Shown one piece after another: positions 42,779-50,495 of a stretch of DNA of 64,000 nt (positions are counted from its first letter, which is position 1; every line of letters begins with the position of its first letter). Under the pieces are notes generated by a model. It had not been told where the DNA came from and did no database searches. It saw only the letters and a program-made list of their open reading frames with translations. A program made the position numbers and the translations under genes. Source of the stretch: Candidatus Altarchaeales archaeon (GTDB lineage: Archaea; Altiarchaeota; Altiarchaeia; IMC4; SCGC-AAA252-I15). The stretch covers positions 33,773 through 97,772 of the forward strand of contig WJMO01000007.1 of the NCBI GenBank assembly GCA_014727915.1, given 5' to 3'.

Positions 42779-43135
42779 ATGAAGAAAGGGAATAGGAAGG
42801 ATGAGAATCGAAGGACCAGAGTGGGGAAATACATCAGGCAAGTCCAGCATAGGCTAGGATATGACAGCTGGCGTAAGGCCTACGTGGCATTCAGAGCCGT
42901 GATAATGGCTTTGAACGACCGTGAAGCGGTCAGGACGAAGAAGAGCTTCTTGGAAGAGGTAGACAGGAACATAGGCGATAGCATGGAAACTGAGCATGTG
43001 GTTTCGGGAGTGTTCAACGTGTTGGAAGAGAAGATAGCGAACGGGGAGGTCATGGATTTCACCCCAAACCTTTCAAGCGACCTATCAGAGTACTGGCCGA
43101 TAATTGAGAACAGAGAAGGAGGTGTTTGCGCATGA
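42779..43135 (+). CDS. DUF2267-like protein
   Basis: 118 residues from ATG 42779, preceded by GAGGTGG. 'LGYDSWRKAYVAFRAVIMALNDREA' resembles the helical DUF2267 family, found in bacterial and archaeal stress loci, where function is unknown. It has a basic N-terminus, no membrane segment and one Cys, which is penultimate to the stop (GVCA). Its end overlaps the next ATG. Confidence 0.65.
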   Translation: MKKGNRKDENRRTRVGKYIRQVQHRLGYDSWRKAYVAFRAVIMALNDREAVRTKKSFLEEVDRNIGDSMETEHVVSGVFNVLEEKIANGEVMDFTPNLSSDLSEYWPIIENREGGVCA

Positions 43136-43476
43136 GAAGCACGGTGGAGTACATAGGTTGGATATCCGAACTTGAGAAGAGCGCCAGGAACAGGATCTCA
43201 AAGGATGACAGACCCCGAAGAAAGGGGATTTTGCAGCACACCTGGGAGGGGATACCCTTCCTCCGGAAGAACAACGGGGAAAAGCTGCAGATCAGAAGAC
43301 CCACAAAGATCCTCTGGAGGATATGCGACGGAAAGCGGAACGTCAGGGAGATATCAGAGGACCTGGCCACGTCGATCGGAATTTCCGACAAGCCAGGAGA
43401 GGTCGAGTCCGCAGTAATAGAGAGCATAAGGAAGCTGAACAGAGCAGGGCTGATCGAAGTCGGTAAAAACAGTTAA
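43132..43476 (+). CDS. PqqD-like domain protein
   Basis: 114 residues. The second half ('PTKILWRICDGKRNVREISEDLA' to 'LNRAGLIEV') has the helix-turn pattern of the PqqD/RRE fold that binds leader peptides of RiPPs, but no radical SAM or peptide gene is seen nearby. The N-terminal 45 residues are basic. ATG 43132 overlaps the upstream stop as ATGA and has GGAGGTG in front. The track's TTG 43126 is rejected. Confidence 0.65.
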   Translation: MRSTVEYIGWISELEKSARNRISKDDRPRRKGILQHTWEGIPFLRKNNGEKLQIRRPTKILWRICDGKRNVREISEDLATSIGISDKPGEVESAVIESIRKLNRAGLIEVGKNS

Positions 43477-43491
43477 AAAAGAGGTGAGATA

Positions 43492-43785
43492 ATGGCAAAC
43501 GTAAAGAAGAGGAACGGTTCAACAGAACCATATGATGCGGAGAAGGTGAAGGCGTCCGTAAAGAAGGCCTTCATCGACGCTGGAGAGACGATCGAGGACA
43601 GGAAGGATCTGATAGAGAAGATCGCGAAGGAAGTGACGGACGACGTTAAGGAGAAGGGCGAGGAGACAACGGAGGCAATAAAGGACAAGGTAGTCTCGTC
43701 CCTGGACGGTGCTGAGTCCAAGGCAGGTGAAGCCTGGAGGAAGTTCGACAAGAAGTACAAGTCCGTAAAAAATGAGGAGAGATAA
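43492..43785 (+). CDS. Stand-alone ATP-cone-like protein
   Basis: 97 residues. 'VKKRNGSTEPYDAEKVKASVKKAFIDAG' is the start of an ATP-cone, the nucleotide-binding regulatory domain of ribonucleotide reductases and NrdR. The C-terminal half is a charged amphipathic helix with coiled-coil character in place of a zinc ribbon or reductase. It may be a nucleotide sensor or may only keep the fold. GAGGTGA precedes the ATG. Confidence 0.75.
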   Translation: MANVKKRNGSTEPYDAEKVKASVKKAFIDAGETIEDRKDLIEKIAKEVTDDVKEKGEETTEAIKDKVVSSLDGAESKAGEAWRKFDKKYKSVKNEER

Positions 43786-43996
43786 CGTTTTGCGGTGCAG
43801 CGAGCTCACCGGCCTCTCATGCCCCTACGTGGCGGTGGGAAGCGCCAGCAAGGTGAAGCATGACGTTTTGGCCCACGCCAACGAAGAACACCCTGACATC
43901 GCGAGTACGATGAGCAGTAGAGGGGTCGATAACATGATGGAGAAGGCAGAGAGGATTCTCGGAAAGGGAGGTGATGAAGGTGTTAAGGAGCCTTAA
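43772..43996 (+). CDS. DUF1059-family small protein
   Basis: 74 residues, or about 68 from TTG 43790. 'CSELTGLSCPYVAVGSASKVKHDVLAHANEEH' matches DUF1059, a small predicted metal-binding fold with two Cys and two conserved His. The annotated ATG overlaps the upstream gene by 14 bp, whereas the TTG has GGAGAG at a proper distance and family members start near it. It is followed closely by PRC-barrel copy 2. Confidence 0.75.
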   Translation: MRRDNVLRCSELTGLSCPYVAVGSASKVKHDVLAHANEEHPDIASTMSSRGVDNMMEKAERILGKGGDEGVKEP

Positions 43997-44667
43997 GGAC
44001 CTGGAAGGGCATGTGATGGAGGCAAAGGACGGCGAAGTAAGGTCTGTGGATGACTTCCTCTTCGACGATCTTGCGTGGACTGTGAGGTACCTGGTGGCGA
44101 ACACGGGAGAGTGGCTTCCGGAGAGGCAGGTGCTGATATCGCCGGTCGCGCTGGGCAAGCCCCCCAAGGGGGGGGTGGTACCAGAGGAAGCTGCCTGTGA
44201 ATCTCACGAAGGAGCAGATAGAGAAGAGCCCAAGCATAGAGGCGGATAAGCCGGTCAGCCGCCAGTACGAGGCGGAGCTGATACCCTATTACGGTTGGCC
44301 CATCTACTGGCAGACTGAGGAGGGAGACCCCCATCTTAGGAGCATGAAGGAGGTATTCGGCTACAACCTCAAAGCCTTGGACGGGGAGATCGGCCATGCC
44401 GAAGACCTGATAATCGATGACGAGACCTGGACTGTCAGGTACATGGCAGTGGACACGAGCAACTGGAACCCCCTGAGCAAGAGCGTTCTGATCTCGACGG
44501 GATGGATAACCGGGATAGACGCGAACTCAAGGTTCGTAAACGTGGACGTGACAAAAGAGCAGGTCGAGAATTCTCCGGAGTACGACCCAGGGCAGCCGAT
44601 AAACCGGGAGAATGAGACGGTACTGTTCGACTACTATGGCAGAGCCAGATACTGGGAGGGTAAGTGA
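43980..44667 (+). pseudogene. PRC-barrel protein, copy 2, with a +1 frameshift at a G8 tract
   Basis: The track splits it into 43971..44249 and 44197..44667. The first part follows the family through 'YLVANTGEWLPERQVLISPVA' then leaves the frame. The second resumes with 'NLTKEQIEKSPSIEADKPVS' and continues to the normal end. Removing one G from GGGGGGGG at 44168-44175 restores one reading frame of about 228 residues ('KPPKGGWYQRKLPV'). The G tract is preceded by C6, so a sequencing or assembly error is quite possible; slippage-based phase variation or a true pseudogene are alternatives. A perfect GGAGGTGAT precedes GTG 43980, which aligns with the other copies. Confidence 0.8.
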
Positions 44668-44672
44668 ATAGG

Positions 44673-45182
44673 ATGAAAGCTTTGATAATGAGCGAGGAAG
44701 GTTTCGAAGACAGTGAAGTGCTGGCCCCATACTACCGCCTACTTGAGGCGGGTTTGGAGGTGGACGTGGCTGCCATCAGCAAAGGCCCGATAACCGGGAA
44801 ACACGGGTACCAGGTGGAAGCGAACACGACCTTCAAGAAGGTCAGGCCTGGAGATTATTCGGCCCTCATAATACCGGGAGGCAGGGCTCCTGAGAGGGTG
44901 CGGATCTCCAAGGATGCTCTGAGGACCGTGAAACAGTTCATGAAGGACGATATGCTGGTGGCCAGCATATGCCACGGACCCCAGGTGATGATCTCAGCGG
45001 GCGTGTTGGACGGCCGTAAGGGCACCGGGTGGAAGGGGATACAGGACGACATGAAGGCCGCGGGGGTGCGAGTCATGGACAAGGAGGTCGTGGTCGACGG
45101 GAACTGGATCTCGTCAAGGCAGCCCGAGGACCTGCCCGCCTTCAACCGAGAAATAATGAACGCAATAGGAATCGTAAAATAA
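44673..45182 (+). CDS. DJ-1/PfpI family protein (deglycase or chaperone-like)
   Basis: 169 residues. The nucleophile elbow 'LVASICHGPQVM' holds the conserved Cys and His, and 'ALIMSEEGFEDSEVLAP' has the partner Glu region; 'IIPGGRAPERVR' is a further family hallmark. PfpI-type proteins form oligomers and have been described as proteases, glyoxalases and protein deglycases that repair glycation or oxidative damage. ATG 44673 is used in place of GTG 44664. It follows PRC copy 2 at 5 bp. Confidence 0.92.
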   Translation: MKALIMSEEGFEDSEVLAPYYRLLEAGLEVDVAAISKGPITGKHGYQVEANTTFKKVRPGDYSALIIPGGRAPERVRISKDALRTVKQFMKDDMLVASICHGPQVMISAGVLDGRKGTGWKGIQDDMKAAGVRVMDKEVVVDGNWISSRQPEDLPAFNREIMNAIGIVK

Positions 45183-45203
45183 AAGGATATGAGGTGATTT
45201 GAA

Positions 45204-45398
45204 ATGTTTGACAACCACACGTACAATCTGATGGCTCAGATCGTGGAGGAGCATCAGAGCCTGTGGAGGATAAAGAACCACTACAAGAACGAAGCGGGAG
45301 ACTGCGACGACTGCAAGAGGTTCTGGGATAAGATGGAGAAGGACAAGGAAGGCCACATACGGGAGATAGCAGAGCTCCTGAAAACCCACTTAGGATAA
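45204..45398 (+). CDS. Small helical protein with E-x-x-H-like motifs, ferritin-like half or unknown
   Basis: 64 residues, two helices. The first contains 'QIVEEHQSLW', the second 'KDKEGHIREIAELL', separated by a 'CDDC' pair. Glu-x-x-His in two helices recalls half of a ferritin-like di-iron bundle, which would need a dimer, but the match is short. GAGGTGATTTGAAATG is an almost perfect ribosome-binding site. Confidence 0.55.
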   Translation: MFDNHTYNLMAQIVEEHQSLWRIKNHYKNEAGDCDDCKRFWDKMEKDKEGHIREIAELLKTHLG

Positions 45399-45408
45399 GG
45401 AGGAGGGC

Positions 45409-46086
45409 ATGGTTTTTAAATACGCGAGGATCAGCCGCGTGGAAAGGCAGGTGTTGGAAGTCCCGGAAGAGCCCAGGCTATTGGATGTGATAAAGCGCAG
45501 GAGGAGCGTTAGGGAGTTCGAGCCCACTGCGAGGTTGTCGGATTATGATCTGGACTATCTTATTGAGGCTGCCAGGTGGGCTCCCTCCGCCAGGAACCTG
45601 CAGCCGATAGAGTATGTCATAATAAGATCCCCGGATAGGAAGGGGATGCTGGCCGAAGCTTCGAGACAGTCTCAGCCGGAGCAGGCCTCAGCCTGCATAC
45701 TTGCGGTGGGGGATTTATGGAGGGCCAGCATGGTAGGGGATGTGAGCTCCCATGACGTCACGACAAGGGAGAAGGGGTTGAACTGGTTCATATACATGGA
45801 CTGTGCTGCGGCGGTGCAGAACATGCTCTTGGCTGCGAACTCAAGGGACATCGATTCCCTTTGGATCAGCAGCTTCGACGACAGCAGGGTAAAAGAGGAT
45901 TTCGGGCTGCCTGAAAGGTTCCACCCCCTTGCGATAGTATGCCTGGGTAGCAGGAGACAGGAGCCGGAAACCCCCCCAAAGAGGGATAAAGAGGAGATAG
46001 TCCACTTCGAGGAGTGGAAGCCCAAGGAAGTGGACGATGCTTACCTTGAGTATAGCGGAAGTATAAACGAGGACAGTGCACGATGA
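45409..46086 (+). CDS. Nitroreductase-family flavoprotein
   Basis: 225 residues. 'IKRRRSVREFEPTARLSDYDL' is the FMN-binding N-terminus (RRS-R-F motif) and 'ARWAPSARNLQPIEYVII' the second conserved block; 'ERFHPLAIVCLG' is the late strand. Enzymes of this family reduce nitro, quinone or flavin substrates with NAD(P)H. The preceding AGGAGGAGGGC is a strong ribosome-binding site. The stop overlaps the next gene by 4 bp. A shorter nitroreductase is at 61194..61748. Confidence 0.9.
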   Translation: MVFKYARISRVERQVLEVPEEPRLLDVIKRRRSVREFEPTARLSDYDLDYLIEAARWAPSARNLQPIEYVIIRSPDRKGMLAEASRQSQPEQASACILAVGDLWRASMVGDVSSHDVTTREKGLNWFIYMDCAAAVQNMLLAANSRDIDSLWISSFDDSRVKEDFGLPERFHPLAIVCLGSRRQEPETPPKRDKEEIVHFEEWKPKEVDDAYLEYSGSINEDSAR

Positions 46087-46874
46087 GCAACGCAGAAGGG
46101 ACGGAGGAGATAGGAAAGGCTTTGGCCAAGGGTAGGAGGCAGGTGCTGATGTCGATCATCTTGTGGGGAGGGTTTCTGCTGTCAATATTCGTGGTCTTTG
46201 GTCTGATAATGGCGGGTAGGGGGGAGGGACCGCCTGGAACACGCGAGGTTGTGACCTCTACTACGATCAATGATAAGAGTACAACGACTACGGCAGAATA
46301 TGATAAGGGCACGGATTCGGAATTTGATGAAGATAATGGAACAGAGGATGTCAACACTCTTGGAGACACTGGAGTGAACGCGCCATGCTGCGAGACGGAC
46401 GCCGACTGCATCGCGGTTAAAGCAGACTGCTGCGGATGCCAGTTGGGTGGCAGGCAGAAGGCGGTATCCAGGTTCGAGCGTGCGGAATACCTGAATGATT
46501 TGAACGGAAGATGCGATATCACGGAATGCCCTTTCGTGAACTCGACTCACAGGACCTGCTATTCGACGCCCATGTGCATAAACGGATCCTGTGTGATGGT
46601 GTTCCAGGAGGATGCCGTGAGGGGCTTGGAGAGGGATAGCTGCCGTTTCCAGTGCATGATCAAAGGATATGATAACGGTTTCTGCAGGGACAACGGGATG
46701 GAATGCAGGATGAACGACGAGATAGTATACGAGTACGGTAACAGGTTCTGCGAGGACCGGCGGTTGGACATATGCTGCTGCAGCAACAGAACCTATGCGG
46801 GGGAGGTCGACGTGGAGTATGCTATCGAGGCCGCTCAGCAGAGGTACTATGAAAAGCCGAGCGTAGAACCATAG
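46083..46874 (+). CDS. Membrane-anchored Cys-rich surface protein
   Basis: 263 residues with a cytoplasmic head, one helix ('SIILWGGFLLSIFVVFGLIM'), a Thr-rich acidic linker, then a domain with 18 or so Cys ('CCETDADC', 'DCCGCQLGG', 'CCCSNRT'). The 'CCETDADCIAVKADCC' stretch resembles short disulfide modules of secreted proteins. It is probably an external disulfide-rich domain displayed on the cell. No enzyme motif. Overlaps the nitroreductase stop. Confidence 0.65.
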   Translation: MSNAEGTEEIGKALAKGRRQVLMSIILWGGFLLSIFVVFGLIMAGRGEGPPGTREVVTSTTINDKSTTTTAEYDKGTDSEFDEDNGTEDVNTLGDTGVNAPCCETDADCIAVKADCCGCQLGGRQKAVSRFERAEYLNDLNGRCDITECPFVNSTHRTCYSTPMCINGSCVMVFQEDAVRGLERDSCRFQCMIKGYDNGFCRDNGMECRMNDEIVYEYGNRFCEDRRLDICCCSNRTYAGEVDVEYAIEAAQQRYYEKPSVEP

Positions 46875-46903
46875 ACAATTCGCTAAAAGATGGAGGTGAT
46901 ATT

Positions 46904-47542
46904 ATGGCGACCGAGAAGCAGAAGAAGGCAGCCAAGAAGAACATAGAGAAGGCACAGAAGAAGTGGCAGACCATGAGCAAGAAGGCTAGGAGCAGGGCTC
47001 AGCCGACCGGCAGGTCAAGGGCCAAACCAGGATCCAATGAGGATACCGGAGACTACTACCACGTGGAAGTCAGGGACAAGAACCAGTTCACATCGTTCAG
47101 GACCCACGACATAGGACGTAAGGGCCACACGCAGAGGGTCGCGGGAAGGCGCAGGAGCGGAAGCTGGGACACCCAGAAATGGCTCATAAGCAAGGAAGAC
47201 GCCCATTTGAGAGGCAATAAGCTTGTGGCCGACGACGATGACGTGAAGGATGTCTTCGACAACCTGGGGTCAACCCCGAAGAAGGTGGGAGGCGACCGGT
47301 TCAAGGCCAAGCCAAGGCCTGACGTGCCAGAGAAGGAAAAGCCGACGAAAGCCCAGAGGAAAGCCAGGCGGCAGAACATCAGGAAGGCTCAGAAGAGCTC
47401 CTCTGACAGGAGGGAATACGAGAAGAGGACTAAGAAGGAGTTGAACGCCCTGGCCAGGAAGCGAGGCATCGAAGGCTACACCCACATGGGCAAGAAGGAG
47501 CTCATACGGGAGTTGAGGAAGATGACAAGAGTTAGAGGCTAA
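46904..47542 (+). CDS. Very basic protein with C-terminal Rho_N/SAP-like motif (possible nucleic-acid-binding protein)
   Basis: 212 residues, about a third Lys or Arg. The N-terminal 'KQKKAAKKNIEKAQKKW' helix recurs in the middle as 'RKARRQNIRKAQKSS'. The last 40 residues ('ELNALARKRGIEGYTHMGKK') look like a Rho N-terminal/SAP-type helix-hairpin that binds nucleic acid. Soluble with no Cys. It may coat DNA or RNA under stress; inferred from composition. Ribosome-binding site GGAGGTGAT. Confidence 0.6.
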   Translation: MATEKQKKAAKKNIEKAQKKWQTMSKKARSRAQPTGRSRAKPGSNEDTGDYYHVEVRDKNQFTSFRTHDIGRKGHTQRVAGRRRSGSWDTQKWLISKEDAHLRGNKLVADDDDVKDVFDNLGSTPKKVGGDRFKAKPRPDVPEKEKPTKAQRKARRQNIRKAQKSSSDRREYEKRTKKELNALARKRGIEGYTHMGKKELIRELRKMTRVRG

Positions 47543-47569
47543 TAAAAAAAAGATATGAGGTGATTTGAA

Positions 47570-48247
47570 ATGTTTAGAAGCATGAACGATTTGAACGGGT
47601 ATATGGTAGAGGCGATAGACGGGGAGGTCCGGTCCGTCGACGACATCCTCTTCGACGATATCCTGTGGAATGTAAGGTACCTGGTGGCGAACACGGGAGA
47701 GTGGCTTCCGGGAAGGCAGGTGCTTATAGCGCCTGAAGCGAGCCAGCAACCCGACTGGCGGTCTAGGAAGATACCCGTGGCTCTGACGAAGGAGCAGATA
47801 GAGAACAGCCCCCCGTTGGAGATGGACAAGCCGGTCAACAAGCAGTGGGAGCAGAAGTTCGTCCCATACTACGGTTGGACCACTTACTGGCTGGACATCG
47901 ACGGGGACCCGCATCTGAGGAGCATGAGCGAGGTCAAAGGGTATGATATCATGGCCTTGGACGGAGAGATCGGCAAGGTAGAAGACCTCATAGTCGACGA
48001 CGAAGACTGGAGGATAGGGTATATGGTGGTTGACACCAGCAGCTGGAACCCGCTGAGCAGGAAGACCATGATACCGCCGGAGTGGATAACCGGGATAGAC
48101 GAGAAGGAGGATACCGTCCTGGTGGACGTGAAGCAATCCCAGGTGAAGGACGCGCCCGAATACAACGCATCCGAACCTATCAACAGGGAGGTGGAGACCG
48201 TATTGTACGACTACTACGGGAAACCACACTACTGGGCCAACCTATGA
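47570..48247 (+). CDS. PRC-barrel protein, copy 3 (intact)
   Basis: 225 residues, two PRC barrels ('MFRSMNDLNGYMVEAIDGEV' and 'SEVKGYDIMALDGEIGKVED'). About half identical by eye to copies 1 and 2, with the same 'EQIENSP' linker and a conserved 'FDYYG'-type C-terminus ('LYDYYGKPHYW'). It is the intact template that exposes the frameshift in copy 2. Ribosome-binding site GAGGTGATTTGAA. Overlaps the next gene by ATGA. Confidence 0.9.
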   Translation: MFRSMNDLNGYMVEAIDGEVRSVDDILFDDILWNVRYLVANTGEWLPGRQVLIAPEASQQPDWRSRKIPVALTKEQIENSPPLEMDKPVNKQWEQKFVPYYGWTTYWLDIDGDPHLRSMSEVKGYDIMALDGEIGKVEDLIVDDEDWRIGYMVVDTSSWNPLSRKTMIPPEWITGIDEKEDTVLVDVKQSQVKDAPEYNASEPINREVETVLYDYYGKPHYWANL

Positions 48248-48417
48248 GCGGGAAAATGCCCTGGTCGAAGAGCGACTATCCGGATTCCATGAAGAACCTG
48301 GATGTTAAAACGAGGGAGAAGGCTATCGAGATAGCCAACTCCCTTCTCGAAGACGGATACGAGGAGGGTCGGGCGATCTCGATAGCCATATCAAAAGCAA
48401 AAGAAAAGAAGAGGTGA
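48244..48417 (+). CDS. YdaT-like small protein (57 aa)
   Basis: 57 residues starting MSGKMPWSKSDYPDSMKNLD and continuing 'KAIEIANSLLEDGYEEGRAI'. This pattern is shared by small uncharacterised proteins annotated YdaT-like. The track's start at 48082 lies in an overlapping frame of the PRC gene; the ATG at 48244 overlaps the PRC stop as ATGA. Probably a helical cytoplasmic protein. Function unknown. Confidence 0.75.
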   Translation: MSGKMPWSKSDYPDSMKNLDVKTREKAIEIANSLLEDGYEEGRAISIAISKAKEKKR

Positions 48418-48424
48418 AAAAAAC

Positions 48425-49051
48425 ATGGATATCAAACAGATGGTATACGCGGCGGTCTTACTGTCAGCACTGTCTCTGTTCATGAGTACAGTGACTTTTT
48501 TTGAGATAACCGGCGTGGACGAGACAACAGTCAAGGAGCTGAAGGACGTTAGGAAGAAGACGAGAGAGGATGTTATGGAAGCAAACCAGGAGATAAGGGA
48601 GGATATAGCCTTGACGCAGGCCAGGATACGCCTTATGGCCTTGAGGGCTGAAGTCGCCGCGGAAGGGTCCTACGATGAGACCGTTGACGAGGTTGAGAGC
48701 ATAAGGCGGAGCCTTAACCGCGCCTACGCTAACGCTGCGGAGGAATCCTATGAGGCCTACTTGGAAGTGGATTCGGACCTTGAGACCTTGGAGAACCAGC
48801 TGAGAGAGGGAAGCGCGGAGTCGGTGAACAGCCTCGAGAACAGCATAGGAACGATCGAGGGGCATATCGAACCGAATGAGATGCAGGAGTGCATCGAGGC
48901 GGGAGGCGCCTGGGTGCAGTTCCCGAACGCATGCGCGGACTCATGCGCCTACGAGAGGAATGAAGGCATAATGTGCGCGCAGGTCATAACGGACGGTTGC
49001 GAATGCGGAGAGAACATGTGCTGGAACGGGTACACCTGCACGCCAAACTAA
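48425..49051 (+). CDS. Membrane-anchored coiled-coil protein with Cys-rich C-terminal module, twin A
   Basis: 208 residues: one N-terminal helix ('MVYAAVLLSALSLFMSTVTF'), coiled coil (about 40-150, many Glu and Arg), then a disulfide-rich cap of about 50 residues ('FPNACADSC', 'CAQVITDGCECGENMC') with eight Cys. A rod with an outer knob is the likely shape. The cap is nearly identical to twin B next door. Ribosome-binding site GAGGTGA. No family recognised for the whole protein. Confidence 0.7.
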   Translation: MDIKQMVYAAVLLSALSLFMSTVTFFEITGVDETTVKELKDVRKKTREDVMEANQEIREDIALTQARIRLMALRAEVAAEGSYDETVDEVESIRRSLNRAYANAAEESYEAYLEVDSDLETLENQLREGSAESVNSLENSIGTIEGHIEPNEMQECIEAGGAWVQFPNACADSCAYERNEGIMCAQVITDGCECGENMCWNGYTCTPN

Positions 49052-49543
49052 AGGAGGTGAACAGGAAATGGATAAGCGAAACATGGAGCTTATGATGTAT
49101 TTTTCAGCCATAACAGCAGTTCTTGCTCTGGCCCTGGCGGTAACCGCCCATACGAGCAACGGAAACATCCAAGAAGACTTTTCAACGTCTTTGACTGAGT
49201 TGAAGATGGACGTTGATGATGTGAAAGTGGGCTTGAACGCCACCCAGGCAGGCCTAGCTGACCTGCAGTCCAGTGTCTCGACCCTGGAGGACATGGACAT
49301 AAGCAGAAGAGTGGATGAGATCGAAGCAAGGTTGACAGACATAGGGGGTAAGGTCTCAGGCCCTGGCTCTGGGATAGTGGAGGTCCCGGGCGAGCAGACG
49401 GCTTGCGCGGTAGCGGGAGGCGTTTGGAAGCAGTTCCCGAACGCATGCGCGGACTCATGCGCACACCAGAGGAATCCTGAGGTTATGTGCGCGCAGGTCA
49501 TAACGGACGGTTGCGAATGCGGAGAGAACATGTGCTGGAACGG
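48917..49543 (+). repeat. Near-identical Cys-module DNA in adjacent genes
   Basis: CAGTTCCCGAACGCATGCGC begins a 32-bp exact match (48917-48948 and 49431-49462). A 59-bp exact match runs from 48971-49029 and 49485-49543. The flanking coding DNA is not similar. This suggests recent gene conversion or strong selection for an identical module. Confidence 0.9.
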
Positions 49544-49565
49544 AGCATCATGCGAACAGATATAA
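49068..49565 (+). CDS. Membrane-anchored coiled-coil protein with Cys-rich C-terminal module, twin B
   Basis: 165 residues with the same plan as twin A but a shorter coiled coil (about 40-105) and an unrelated membrane helix ('YFSAITAVLALALAVTA'). The cap again has eight Cys and ends 'CWNGASCEQI'. Sequence similarity is confined to the cap, so the two share a module rather than full ancestry. AAAGGAGGTGAAC precedes the ATG. Confidence 0.7.
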   Translation: MDKRNMELMMYFSAITAVLALALAVTAHTSNGNIQEDFSTSLTELKMDVDDVKVGLNATQAGLADLQSSVSTLEDMDISRRVDEIEARLTDIGGKVSGPGSGIVEVPGEQTACAVAGGVWKQFPNACADSCAHQRNPEVMCAQVITDGCECGENMCWNGASCEQI

Positions 49566-49583
49566 AAAAGGAGGTGATATTTG

Positions 49584-50252
49584 ATGAAACCTGACGAGTC
49601 GGTCAAGAAGGACGTGGTGGACCAGCTCAGCTGGGACACCAGGTTGGACGCGAGCAGCATACTGGTCAAGGTCGACGGCAATGCCGTTACCCTGACCGGG
49701 GAGGTTCCGAACTACTCGAACAAGATGGGTGCTGAGAGGGTAGTCCATGCCATCAGGGGAGTGGAGTCGGTCGAGAACCTGATCGAGGTGAGATTCCCCG
49801 AAGGCTTCAAGGTCCCGGATAACGTCGGTTTGCAGACCACGGTGAAGACCTTCCTCGACCTTAACACCCGCGTGGACGACAGAAACATCGGGGTGAAAGC
49901 GGAAGACGGAAGGCTCTATTTGGAAGGCACCGTGCCGACCTTATACGAGAAGATAGTGGCTGAGAAGGAGGCCAAGTCGATAGTGGGGGTGTTGGACGTG
50001 GTAAACAAGCTTGCCGTGACACCCACGGAAAAGATTGCTGACGAGCTGGTAGGAGAGCATGTAATGCGCCGTATAGAGAAGAACTCCATCGCAGAAGTAG
50101 ACGGGATAAACGTGACCGTCTCCAACGGCAAAGTGGGGTTGACCGGGACAGTGCCCAGTTGGAGCCAGTGGATGTCGGTGATCGAAGCCGCCAGGCACAC
50201 GAAAGGCGTGGTGGACATAGAGGACAGGCTGAGCATCAGATACAACACATGA
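49584..50252 (+). CDS. Triple BON-domain protein (OsmY-like)
   Basis: 222 residues with three BON domains: about 5-75 ('LVKVDGNAVTLTGEVPNYSN'), 78-148 ('IGVKAEDGRLYLEGTVPTLY') and 152-222 ('NVTVSNGKVGLTGTVPSW'). Each has the Gly-x-V/L-x-L-x-G-x-V-P turn. BON domains bind lipids or envelopes; OsmY is a bacterial osmotic-stress protein. No signal peptide is seen here, so it would be cytoplasmic or membrane-peripheral. Ribosome-binding site GGAGGTGAT; start ATG 49584. Confidence 0.92.
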   Translation: MKPDESVKKDVVDQLSWDTRLDASSILVKVDGNAVTLTGEVPNYSNKMGAERVVHAIRGVESVENLIEVRFPEGFKVPDNVGLQTTVKTFLDLNTRVDDRNIGVKAEDGRLYLEGTVPTLYEKIVAEKEAKSIVGVLDVVNKLAVTPTEKIADELVGEHVMRRIEKNSIAEVDGINVTVSNGKVGLTGTVPSWSQWMSVIEAARHTKGVVDIEDRLSIRYNT

Positions 50253-50273
50253 AATAAGGGGAGGTGATAGAAG

Positions 50274-50492
50274 ATGAAAACGGTTAAGGTGATAGAGGTC
50301 ATAGGGACCTCGGAGAAGAGCTGGGAGGAAGCCGCGGAGAACGCGGTCAAAACATCCTCGGGCACCATAGAGAACATTACAGGAGTGGAAGTTGTAGCGC
50401 AGACCGCGAAGGTGAAGGATGGCAGCATAGTCGAGTACAGGGCTGACGTGAAACTGGCCTTCATATACGACAAGAAACTCAAGGAGAGGTGA
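50274..50492 (+). CDS. Dodecin (flavin-binding storage protein)
   Basis: 72 residues, exact length for the family. 'VIGTSEKSWEEAAENAVKTSS' and 'GVEVVAQTAKVKDGSIVEYRADVKL' follow dodecin with its helix and three strands. Dodecamers bind flavins (riboflavin or FMN) and protect or buffer them. It suits the nitroreductase in the same cluster, which needs FMN. GGAGGTGAT is upstream. Confidence 0.93.
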   Translation: MKTVKVIEVIGTSEKSWEEAAENAVKTSSGTIENITGVEVVAQTAKVKDGSIVEYRADVKLAFIYDKKLKER

Positions 50493-50495
50493 TCC

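Noticed and set aside
48082-48243. N-terminal extension of the YdaT-like ORF
   Set aside because: Overlaps the PRC-barrel gene in another frame; the ATG at 48244 is ATGA-coupled and matches the family start.
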